From: Stenopsyche tienmushanensis
Lineage: Eukaryota > Arthropoda > Insecta > Trichoptera > Stenopsychidae
Assembly (NCBI GenBank): GCA_008973525.1
Contig: WACJ01000267.1
Span: 1-64,000, forward strand
Length of the DNA: 64,000 nucleotides
Direction: 5' to 3'
Below are positions 55,961-64,000 of this stretch, in pieces; within the stretch, counting starts at the first letter, position 1, and every line of letters starts with the position of its first letter. Under the pieces are notes generated by a model. That model had not been told where the DNA came from, made no database searches, and worked only from the letters and a program-made list of their open reading frames with translations. The position numbers and the translations under genes are program-made.

Positions 55961-58105
55961 TCTGAGTTATTCATTTTTATAATAAGGTAATTTCCCTGTC
56001 GTGTCCTGTATATAATCGTTGAAGAAGTTGTTTCACTTTTCAAGCGCCATTCGTATTGCTATTAGCGCGAGCAATCAAGATGTCTTTTATCTTTCCGAAC
56101 TTTGAAAGATTTATTGCCTTTTGCAAGGGGTGATAAATTTGAGATTTTCATGCTTATTACTAAAATGTATCTTCTATTTTCTTGGCTGCTGCAACAGCTT
56201 GTTCAACATTTTGTTCGACCAATCGATGCAAATAATCTAGAATCCTATATAATGTAGCTATTAATTATATACTGACGATTGAATCGATTATTCCAAGAGT
56301 ATTTATTGGGAAAAGTTGAGCGTGATCAGTAATAAATATTGACGAATTGTTAGTTGGACCAATACGAATTAGAGCACCCAGGAAAACCAACATTCCGCAT
56401 CCGTTATGTGTGTATACCGGGGTTTTACCTAAATACGATATCCACACTTTTCGTCGGACGCCTTAATTTATCCCACAAATTTCCACACCATTTAGCTGAA
56501 CTAACAACACAGCAGCAACCTAAATTACTTTATCATCCATTATATTTACCTCGCTCCAATGAATACCCCCGACTCCCGGTCCAACTGCGGAGGAATTATT
56601 CTCTGCGTTGATTGTCTTAAATGTTTGTTCCACGGGTACAAATTGATCGGAAACTTTCACAAAACACGCTACACATTAATGGAATTATTGGGAACTATTA
56701 GTTCTGTGTAATCAAACAGAACGCAAATTGAACCGCCCCCAGATGGGGGGGTGGCAAAAAAACCCGCAGCTCGGACCGTTGAGCACTTAGATAAATTTCT
56801 ATTCCGTCTAGTGGAAATGAAATTTGAATGCAAATCGGCGCAGAAAATAGAATAGAGGGGCCCCATGTTTATTTCTGTGAACGAATAACCCGGAAAACTA
56901 AATGTAGGATGGTGCAGTCGTTCCGAAATCTGAAAGCGCAATTATATCTGCTCATATATTCATAGTCGCGTATAAATCCACGCATCTATTTTGTTGTCGT
57001 TTATTTATTGCAGATATGTTCGCAATTTAAACTCGTGTTGACAGTCGCAAAATGCAGTTTTGATTCACGACCAAGCATGCACAAAGCGCACTCATTAAGT
57101 GCATACCGAGAAATGACAATTTAAAACCCTCCTTCTGTCTAAATTACAATCGCCAATTATAAAACAACAGCACAAAAATACCATGCGGAGTGCATAAAAG
57201 CTCAAACTCAAAGCATAATCCATCAAATCCCAAGGGCTTATGCGATTTTGAGGAACAAATTTCGTGCAAGTATTATAATCGCGCCATCAATATATGGTTT
57301 AACTTGAGCATAAGGGCCTCTTTGGGCTTGAAGCTCTAGCCAAACGACCCTAATGCATTAAACCTCCCGACCACCCTAAACTTACAACGTATAAAATTGG
57401 CAACATGCCGATGATTATTAAAATATACATTTTGGCTTCCATGATTTTAAATATGCTGTACTAAGAACTGCTTGCTTAATTAATTTGAATTAATTTTTTT
57501 TGCATCTTTAACCACTAATAAAATCTACATTTTATCTACAAATAGTTTAAATTAATTATTACTAAATGAGCGTCATCTATTTTCTATATAAGATGGCTAG
57601 GGCTTCGATAGACGTGGCTAAAGTCATAACGCGAGAATTTGATTGAAATATTGCAATTTTCAAAGTATTGCGATATTAAAAATACTACAATATAATTTCT
57701 ACAATAAGACATTTACTTGATATTTGTTTATATGCTATAAATTTTTGCATATTTTTGTACTTAAGAAATTTTTCCATGCCAGCAGCTGAAGGTAGAAGTT
57801 GAATTAAGTCTGAAAATTGCTTTTGCATGCCCCAATTTGCAATATTGAAAGCTTTTAAAAAATACATAGAATATCAAGCACTCCGCTGTGTAAATTTGTG
57901 TTTAATTAATCAGATATGGTATGCACTTTTATGATTGAATATTTAATACCACATGAATTTCGTTCCTGTCATGAATATCAAATTTAAGGGATTTAAAAGG
58001 CGATTCAGCATCTCATCCTGTGTGCTCAATCGAATCGTTTGTATATCTGTGGATCGAAATTAATCGCCACTTTATTAAAGCTGAAAGAACAACTATTATA
58101 TAAAA
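55961..58105. other. Gene-free stretch
   Basis: No gene is supported. 56345-57130 has several balanced-composition segments with overlapping frames of 60-90 codons on both strands and no domains. Candidate conserved non-coding sequence. Confidence 0.35.
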
Positions 58106-58130
58106 AATAAATATATATATATATATAAAA
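58106..58130. repeat. (TA)n simple repeat
   Basis: About eleven TA units followed by an A-run. Confidence 0.85.
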
Positions 58131-58179
58131 AAAAATGTAAAACTAAATGATATGCTATGTACCATGTTACATTTTTAGA

Positions 58180-58540
58180 GTGTATCAATCCCTAAAGGAG
58201 TACTATCCCAGGACCTGAGATCCCCCCTCTACTATTCAGAAAGAACTCAGAGACAGACAGAGACAGAGAGAACGTAGCGCAGCTCAGGAAAAAGAGATGG
58301 AGAGCTTCCCCGCATACATCGCACGATTGTATAGATCTTTAACCCAAATTTATCGACTAATAATGATTTCGATTTCAAGCTTGTTATTAGTTTACGCAAA
58401 TAATTGACCGAATATTTTGTGCTATCGACAGTGTTTATTTATTTAATTGAATTGTCTTACACTGATAGGAGCTGACAGAAAGTAATCGGTGTAAAGCGAT
58501 TATGGCATCAACGGCTTCATCGATTTTATTTTTGCTCACT
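58180..58540 (+). repeat. TTAA-type MITE family, direct copy
   Basis: Matches 55570-55960 in inverse over most of its length, including AGACAGAGACAGAG, ACGTAGCGCAGCTC, ATCGCACGATTGTATAGATC, TGCTATCGACAGTGTTTATT and GGTGTAAAGCGATTATGG. No coding frame. Confidence 0.6.
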
Positions 58541-58931
58541 CCTCAAAAGATTAATGGTAAAGCATATTCCAAACGTATAATGAACTTGATCCTAGAGTCT
58601 TATTATCAATAAGTTTCATCAAAATTTATCACAAGATTTGGGTTCAATTCCAAATTGTGAAATAATTTAAATCCATAACAACAAATTCCAGCGATGGAAA
58701 GTATCATATAATCTAATCGATCGTCTGGATCCAGCCTTAGAATTTTTGGAACTGAAGAATTATAGACCCTATTCTACCTACATTTCCTATTCAAATGATT
58801 TTATTTCAAGCCATTGATGAGTATGCACGCACATGTAGCGTACGCACTCAAGCGATACAGAGAGAGTATGCCCGCATATATGCAGCGCTCGATAGCGCTT
58901 TCTTTTCAATGTCGTGTTGCTTTGTACTTGC

Positions 58932-58999
58932 AGATAGTCTCGCGGTTAAGCGGTTGGACTCGTAAATTAATCATCTTGGGTTCAAACCTACAGGAGGTG
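58932..58999 (+). repeat. tRNA-like SINE head, copy 2
   Basis: AGTCTCGCGGTTAAGCGG (A-box like) and GGGTTCAAACC (B-box like) are about 30 nt apart, with an anticodon-like CTCGTAA loop between. This resembles a tRNA-Thr-type ancestor, but the acceptor stem is not preserved. It aligns with 54801-54865 in inverse. Upstream text (58810-58900) has GTATGCACGCACATG and GTATGCCCGCATATATG repeats. Confidence 0.6.
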
Positions 59000-59186
59000 T
59001 GTCTCAAACATTACATTTGCGATCTCTTTTCTTCTTTTGTCACGTTTCAATTGAATTCAATTAAATGGAAAAACATTATCTGATAGAAAAAAACTATTTA
59101 TCATTATTCTACATGTACATGTTATTTTTAAAATTCTCACTAATCAAAGGGTTAACACATTTTAGTCGGGTGGTAACGCGCGCGAG

Positions 59187-59227
59187 CTTATCATTGCAGT
59201 GGGCGAATTTCCCACTGCAATGATAAG
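59187..59227. repeat. Perfect 17-bp inverted repeat, 7-nt loop
   Basis: CTTATCATTGCAGTGGG (59187-59203) and CCCACTGCAATGATAAG (59211-59227) pair perfectly around CGAATTT. Expected to form a stable hairpin in RNA or a cruciform in DNA. There is no T-run next to it, and no neighbouring gene explains it. Confidence 0.9.
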
Positions 59228-60230
59228 TGAGGATCCTGGACAGTTTTAAGTGCCCATGAATCCCGGGATTAGTAAACGTAGTCCCGAAAAATTCGAGATT
59301 GAAATTTTTATCTAACAGAAATCGTACACTTCACCAGCACGATGAAGGCTTCTAAATCAAGAAATTTCCGCCGAAATCTGGACGCTCAAAAACAGTGACG
59401 TAACTACTCATTTGCGAGCTTAGGTGATGCCTAGGGATAGTAACTGTCTAATCTAAGTACATATACATATATGTCTTTCAAATTGTTACATTAACCTTTC
59501 TCTACCGGTGATGTATTTACTACACATCGACTCTAATAATGGGAACATCGATATGAAATAAAATAGATACGGGGTTCAGAATTTTTGTATTCCTCCGTAA
59601 TATAATTATGAATCACATCAAAGTATTATAGTATAAAAGTATTCATCTGCAGCGACGGAAATAAATAATTTGTCGGGAAATTGGGATTTTTGCGAGTTTT
59701 GATCCGTGTCTCAGCAGAAAGGAATTTTATCATTAAGCCAAACATGCTTTAATGACCACTCGATGCTTTAATGTTACTTTCAGCATATTTTCAAAATAAT
59801 ATTTGAATTTTTTATTTTATCTATTTTTGAATTGTAATTTTTATCTTGTTTTAAATAAATAAATTTCTCTTGCCTTCAAGTTATTTTTTATATTAAACAA
59901 ATAGACTTATTAGTAATGTTTGATCAAATTTATCAATGTAATTTCTTAAACTATTGATCCTGGGACTGATCTCGGAATGGTCTAATGCAATCCCGAAATC
60001 CCTGGATCGAAATTTTGGCTCGAGATTGGATTCCCTAGTTAATACTGCACAGTGTAAAATTAATATGACACAGCACTAATTGCGAAGAAACCTATTATTA
60101 GGCGCCCCGCATAAAGTGTGTTGACTCAGTCATATATGGAAGACAATAAGAAACCAATACATGAAAAATTCTTTCCCTTACGGAATGTCTCTTATGCAGA
60201 TCGCCTACATCTATTGACGAATTTTATATA
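59228..60230. other. Gene-free stretch
   Basis: AT-rich, no recognised gene or repeat. Confidence 0.4.
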
Positions 60231-60590
60231 TTAACCCGTTAATGACGGATACACGATTTTTTTTACATAGAATACAAAATATTGAATAATCACATCAATC
60301 GTTGACAGATGGCGACAAAATGTTTATTAAGATTATAATGGAATATTTTTAGATCGTTCATCTTCTTTTTTGGTCCTCTTAGAATCATAATAAATAGTGT
60401 GTATTGTTTATGTTTACTCGAAGAAAAAAACGAATACTGTTGATATCAATAGTGTGAAGGTTCATTTATTAATGTACACGCTTCGCTCACGCTGCGCGGT
60501 CCTAAGAGAAAAGTGGATTTGTGTGGACGATAAGTGGTGGACATACATAGCATCTATGTTTAACTTGATTCAAAATGAACTCACTAAATG
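60231..60590 (+). mobile_element. TTAA-flanked MITE, third locus
   Basis: Starts TTAACCCGTTAATGACGG, similar in type to TTAACCCTTTCGAGCCGG at 5956. Further in it has GATATCAATAGTGTGAAGG and TTCATTTATTAATGTACACG, followed by GAGAAAAGTGGATTTG, parallel to 2796-2890. The 64-codon frame inside it is not a gene. Its 3' end is uncertain. Confidence 0.55.
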
Positions 60591-61855
60591 AAAGATTTAA
60601 TATATTCAAGTTAATATATTTCAAGTTTTGAAGGTATTCTGCAGTTAAGTAGTTAATATAATAGCATAATGCATTTCAGGCGAAATTCTATTCGGAGTGA
60701 ATAAATCGTCGCTTATTAAATCGAACGCATCTACTCTTACGTGCGTGCTTCGTGTCCCTTAACCACTTAACCGCAGCAGTACCGTTTCAACCACAACACC
60801 GCTACGCTCTTAAAACGATCGAATCAAATTTACGCCTTGCGTATTAATTGAATCCATTCTGCGCTAATAGTATAATTACATCATTCCAATATCACACGAC
60901 GCCTCCATAAACAAGCAGCCAAATTGAACAGCCCGTTAGTCAACATTTAATGCGAAACATAAACAAAGACGACACGAAAAACGCTCTCATGATTGTTGCG
61001 TGCGCAAATTAATAATTGACTTTTGTTTATGAAACAGTTTCGTCTGCACTTGTTTGATCAGTCCGTATGAAATATAAATACGGCAAGGTAAATGTTTACA
61101 TTCGCCTAGTTAAAATTAGTTTCGGTTTCAAGCACGCAACGTAAATTTGTACAATGAATGTTCTATTTACAGAAACAAATGTATTTTGTGCCTTACCTTT
61201 CGCTCTCTCGTCTTCTTCTTCTGCAGTGTTGACTGTACTTTGCGGAAACTTCATTAAGTATTATCAAGAATTTCGATGTTAATTATTCGGCTCTGTTTGT
61301 ATTTAATTGAACCCCCTCCGATGCTGTTTGATCACATCTGGCGGAAACAAAATCGATTCAACAAGGAGACAATGCGTATTTATGTATTTGACGGAGGAAA
61401 CACTGCGATTGAAACTCATTGGTTTTAATGAATCCAATTTAAGAGCGAACAAAATATATACGCGCCCGGTCTTCGAAGGGTTAATTGGATAACGCAACCT
61501 AAGCTCATCGCTCTATATTGCACGATCTGCCGATAGTTTATATACAATGTATGTATGCAAATATTTAGACCTGAGTGCAAATATCCATCAAATGAATTCA
61601 GTGTAAAAATAAAATTAAATATAAAAAAATATGTTTTTTTTTTAAATTTAATTTTTTTTTTCAAGCCGATCCATCAAATTTTGTTTGGGTTTAATTAAAA
61701 CTTACATCGCACAAAAGTATTATAGCACGTGTACACGTGTAATTTTTAAATTCAAATTGGATCTTATTTTAATTGTGCCAAAATTGAGTCAAAAATAGTA
61801 TTTTTTCGAATGTGGATTTTTTTTTAAAAAAATGTTTTTTTTTGTTTTTGCACTT
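60591..61855. other. Gene-free stretch upstream of a promoter
   Basis: No coding sequence is recognised. 60690-61110 and 61190-61500 are of mixed composition. As this lies just upstream of the core promoter at 62.03 kb, it may contain regulatory sequence for the gene that starts there. Confidence 0.35.
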
Positions 61856-61963
61856 TTTCAAGCGAAGATTTTATGTTTCGGGGGGTGAGAATTCGCCGCG
61901 GTTCGCCTCCGAGCGACCTTAGCTAGATTTGGGTCAACCCTTGACTGACAGCTGTCAAAAAGT

Positions 61964-62065
61964 TGGCCAATAACAATGCACAGAATCACCTGACGTACTG
62001 TATATAAACAAAAACAAAGTGTGGTGCGCGTCAGTCCCCTTAGCGGTCCGGGCGAGACTGGCGCA
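61964..62065 (+). promoter_or_regulatory. Pol II core promoter (CCAAT, TATA, initiator)
   Basis: TATATAAA at 62001-62008 and the insect-type initiator TCAGTC at 62031-62036 place the TATA start 32 bp before the initiator A (62033), the canonical spacing. A CCAAT box lies at 61967-61971, and a CGAGACTGGCGC run at about +21 to +32 resembles MTE-type downstream elements. The surrounding 450 bp are CpG-rich. A TGACGTCAC (CRE-type) site lies downstream at 62220-62228. The transcript would run rightward. Its gene is not identified; a first exon with an intron reaching beyond the window is plausible. Confidence 0.6.
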
Positions 62066-62152
62066 GTCCGCGCGCGCAGTCGCAACTGTCCCCCACGTTT
62101 GACGAGATCGAGGAAGAAAAACAAAAGGTCTATTTCAGGACATCCTGTCGAG

Positions 62153-62305
62153 ATGCGCCCATCAATTATCCTAATTATCCTCCACTCACATGGAGTATCA
62201 TATTCATCAGCATTACCATTGACGTCACTCACATACCGTTTTTTTTTCCGACAGTCCAATTTCGCCCCGATCAAGTTGCAAGAGCGTGTGAATATGTGTT
62301 TATAA
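62153..62305 (+). CDS. Small open frame downstream of the core promoter
   Basis: The first ATG in this frame after the predicted transcription start (62033) opens 50 residues (MRPSIILIILHS...), with a short hydrophobic start reminiscent of a weak signal peptide. It may be a start of a spliced coding sequence, an upstream ORF or chance. No clear GT donor was found within it. A 138-codon frame on the opposite strand over the same DNA has no ATG-supported domain. Confidence 0.2.
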   Translation: MRPSIILIILHSHGVSYSSALPLTSLTYRFFFRQSNFAPIKLQERVNMCL

Positions 62306-62495
62306 AAGTGTTCCTGTTATGCCTGGACTCCCACGCGATGGGGCTTCCACAACTGTGATGATAGCTTTTATTTTCCAATTTGATCCAACAGTACAATCGG
62401 CGTTTGCTGTCAATTAAGTCATGACCTGAGCAACTCCTCACAGTCTCATAGCCATGCATTGCTCCTAATTAATAGAAGATTTAAAATAAACTTTT

Positions 62496-62857
62496 AATAA
62501 GCTTTCTCATGTTCAAATTTTCAGTCAATGTGCGATTTACAGCACTTTTTGAAATGTCTACCATATCTGCTAACTCGCATACTTTCAGTCGACAATCATC
62601 CAATACCATTTCATGGATTTTATTCACCATTTCTGATGTAGTCACCTCATTTGGTCGATCCATGCAATGTTCTTCTTAGCCTCGTTAAAGCTCTGCCATC
62701 CAATATTTCACTGTTGTAAACGAAGGACCAAATCATCCCAGAGTAGAATCTAGCTCGGTTTTGATATTGGTTGTACTCACATAGCAAAACATGGTTCACA
62801 TAACGATGAATAAATACCATATATAAGTCAGGTCGGGTACTTTTGGGACTACCCTCA
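62496..62857 (-). mobile_element. Mariner 5' half with terminal repeat
   Basis: The minus strand starts with TGAGGGTAGTCCCAAAAGTA (62857 downward), flanked by TA and of mariner-end type. The N-terminal transposase follows, in frame except for stops: NIKTELDSTLG, GPSFTTVKYWMAEL, RPNEVTTSEMVNKIHEMVLD and ISKSAVNRTLTENLNMRKL, which are the two helix-turn-helix regions. The catalytic core and 3' end are missing. Same broad subfamily as the relic at 12726. Confidence 0.82.
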
Positions 62858-63137
62858 TATAATATGTGGCTGTCACCAGTTATGCAGATATTTTTGTTGT
62901 TGTATTAATTTTCTTGTCAAATCAAGACTTCAGATAATATTTTTATCAACCCAAGATCCAGCTTGCAATCTTTAATCATTATTATGTATTTTGTTTAACT
63001 TTTATTTTCCTATATATTTGCTATGTACCCAGACGGGGACTCCCAGATTTCAATTTTTTTTTCTAGTGTTTTGTACTCCAAGCTGGAACCCCAAAACTTC
63101 CAGCCAATAGGCATCAATTCAATATAATTTTGATTAA
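62858..63137. repeat. Repeat remnants, including part of the hAT-like MITE
   Basis: TATATTTGCT...GGGGACTCCCAGATTTCAA and TACTCCAAGCTGGAACC at 63005-63090 match blocks of the elements at 26366-26895 and 40942-41545. The rest has no recognised feature. Confidence 0.45.
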
Positions 63138-63420
63138 TCTAATATATAAACATCAATGTTTGTTTGTTCGTACTGAATATGCTTCCATACCGTTCATCCG
63201 ATTGCGATAAAATTTTGTCAACTTACTGTTTACACTTACGGGAATAACACAGGTATAGTAAAAATATTATATGGATACGCCATGTTGGCGCATATTGGTC
63301 TGTTGAAATGAAAGTGGGGCTACCGGGGACGGGGAGAGAAAGGATGCGCGTGCAATACGGTGTTTAAGTCGGTTTTCGAGATAAGAGCGAGTGTGCATAT
63401 GTGCACGCTTTTGGATCCCA
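63138..63420 (+). mobile_element. Helitron-like element
   Basis: TCTAATATATAAACATCAAT followed by GTTTGTTTGTTCG, CCGTTCATCCGATTGCGATA, GCCATGTTGGCGCATATTGG and CTACCGGGGACGGGGAG, in the same order as at 34676-35240. A TC start followed by a TATA-rich run fits a Helitron 5' end. No 3' terminus was identified. Confidence 0.55.
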
Positions 63421-63851
63421 GCTCTTCGGCTCGCGCTACACGTGACCTGAAGTTGCCTGAAACCAACATTTTTGAAAAATACCAAAATACCGATATATCG
63501 TCGTGAACGCGATGACGCCTTATTCATCGTATCAAAAAGTCTTGGAAGAGATTGTAAATAATCCTATCTTAACTTAATCTTTTAACCGGCATTAATTTTG
63601 CAGATATTAGAAATTGAATGAAACGTTGTTGGACTTATATATTTTATTGTGTAAAGGCGACTTGTGCGTCCTGCCTTTATTTAAAAATAAAATAGAAACA
63701 TCAAGATCAATCAATCAATTATTTGCACTGTAAGTAATGCATAATATGTTTGTTTTTTCTGTGGCATATCTGGATCATGTTACTTCTTTAATATGGCCAA
63801 TCTGGTTTTGAGGATCTTCCTTTTGTGTCTGTCTTTTTTTAATCCACGTCT

Positions 63852-64000
63852 TCAGCCATCACCAGTTTCAACAGAATCCTTTTTTTCTAGTTGCGTGTCC
63901 AAAGAACCGAAGCATTCAGAGAATGTGTCTTCGACATTACATTTTAAATCTATTCGTCGCCCATCTGCAACTTTTGTTTCCGAGATCTTTGCTCCATGCA
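63852..64000 (-). CDS. Partial open frame at right edge, possible 3' end of a gene or LINE
   Basis: A frame with no stop runs in from the window edge for about 49 codons and ends at TGA (63852-63854). It reads AKISETKVADGRRIDLKC, then NVEDTFSECFGSLDTQLE and KKDSVETGDG, which looks more protein-like than the AT-rich background. Immediately beyond, another minus-strand frame (WLKTWIKKRQTQKEDPQNQ, 63786-63855) is also open. A decayed LINE or transposase with a frameshift is possible. No family is recognised. Confidence 0.25.
   Translation of the reverse strand, partial: HGAKISETKVADGRRIDLKCNVEDTFSECFGSLDTQLEKKDSVETGDG

Noticed and set aside
58932..58999. Functional tRNA-Thr gene
   Set aside because: It has a CGT-containing loop and a B box, but the acceptor stem is absent; it is treated as a SINE-like repeat.
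59187..59227. Transcription terminator or CRISPR-like repeat
   Set aside because: The genome is eukaryotic, the hairpin is single and no T-run follows; no spaced repeat array exists anywhere in the window.
61858..62274. 138-codon minus-strand frame
   Set aside because: It crosses a CpG-rich promoter region in the wrong direction, has no domain, and its Arg/Pro-rich text reflects base composition.

Overview
This is an AT-rich eukaryotic window, most probably from an insect. The evidence is a Kekkon-type LRR-Ig receptor exon, abundant relics of mariner (DD34D) transposons, LTR remnants with a tRNA-Leu-type primer site, and an insect-style TATA plus TCAGTC core promoter. A nematoceran fly is a reasonable guess, but the sequence alone does not fix the species. 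Genes are sparse. Three protein-coding loci and one tRNA are well supported, and most of the remainder is intergenic or intronic DNA filled with decayed, often nested transposable elements.

Layout. 1-12.7 kb: no convincing host gene. It holds a mariner-derived composite repeat in two opposite-facing copies (2.2-2.9 and 5.96-6.89 kb), another mariner relic (9.1-9.4 kb) and an LTR remnant (9.6-9.85 kb). 12.7-13.15 kb: mariner transposase pseudogene. 13.2-19.45 kb: a direct tandem duplication (units of about 3.1 and 3.0 kb), each unit carrying one minus-strand secreted LRR gene of an unrecognised family. Copy A has lost its C-terminal reading frame and has a recent 144-bp internal duplication; copy B is intact. 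19.5-22.3 kb: gene-poor. 22.4-24.36 kb: terminal coding exon of a Kekkon-family receptor (minus strand), entered through a clear splice acceptor; its start codon must lie in an upstream exon that I could not place. 24.4-51 kb: probably the 5' flank or introns of that gene, plus many mobile elements: a TIR- and TA-bounded mariner of 652 bp (31568-32219), a 1346-bp mariner with a nested insertion (36723-38068), a MITE nested in another mariner-like element (39441-40531), hAT-like and Helitron-like repeats, and a GC-rich candidate regulatory island (29.69-30.09 kb). 51.6 kb: tRNA-Pro(TGG), minus strand. 52-64 kb: LTR, SINE-like, MITE and mariner relics, a perfect 17-bp hairpin (59.2 kb) and a convincing Pol II core promoter facing right (about 62.03 kb).

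The two LRR genes and the Kekkon gene are all cell-surface or secreted LRR proteins on the same strand, but the sequence does not link them functionally: their LRR types, flanking domains and gene structures differ. No clearly new biological system was found. The best candidates for follow-up are the tandem secreted-LRR family with its 48-residue repeat unit, the composite mariner/TTAA element that appears to have moved as a unit, and the palindrome carried by the LTR family. Homology statements rest on reading the sequence and on remembered family features; no database search was possible.
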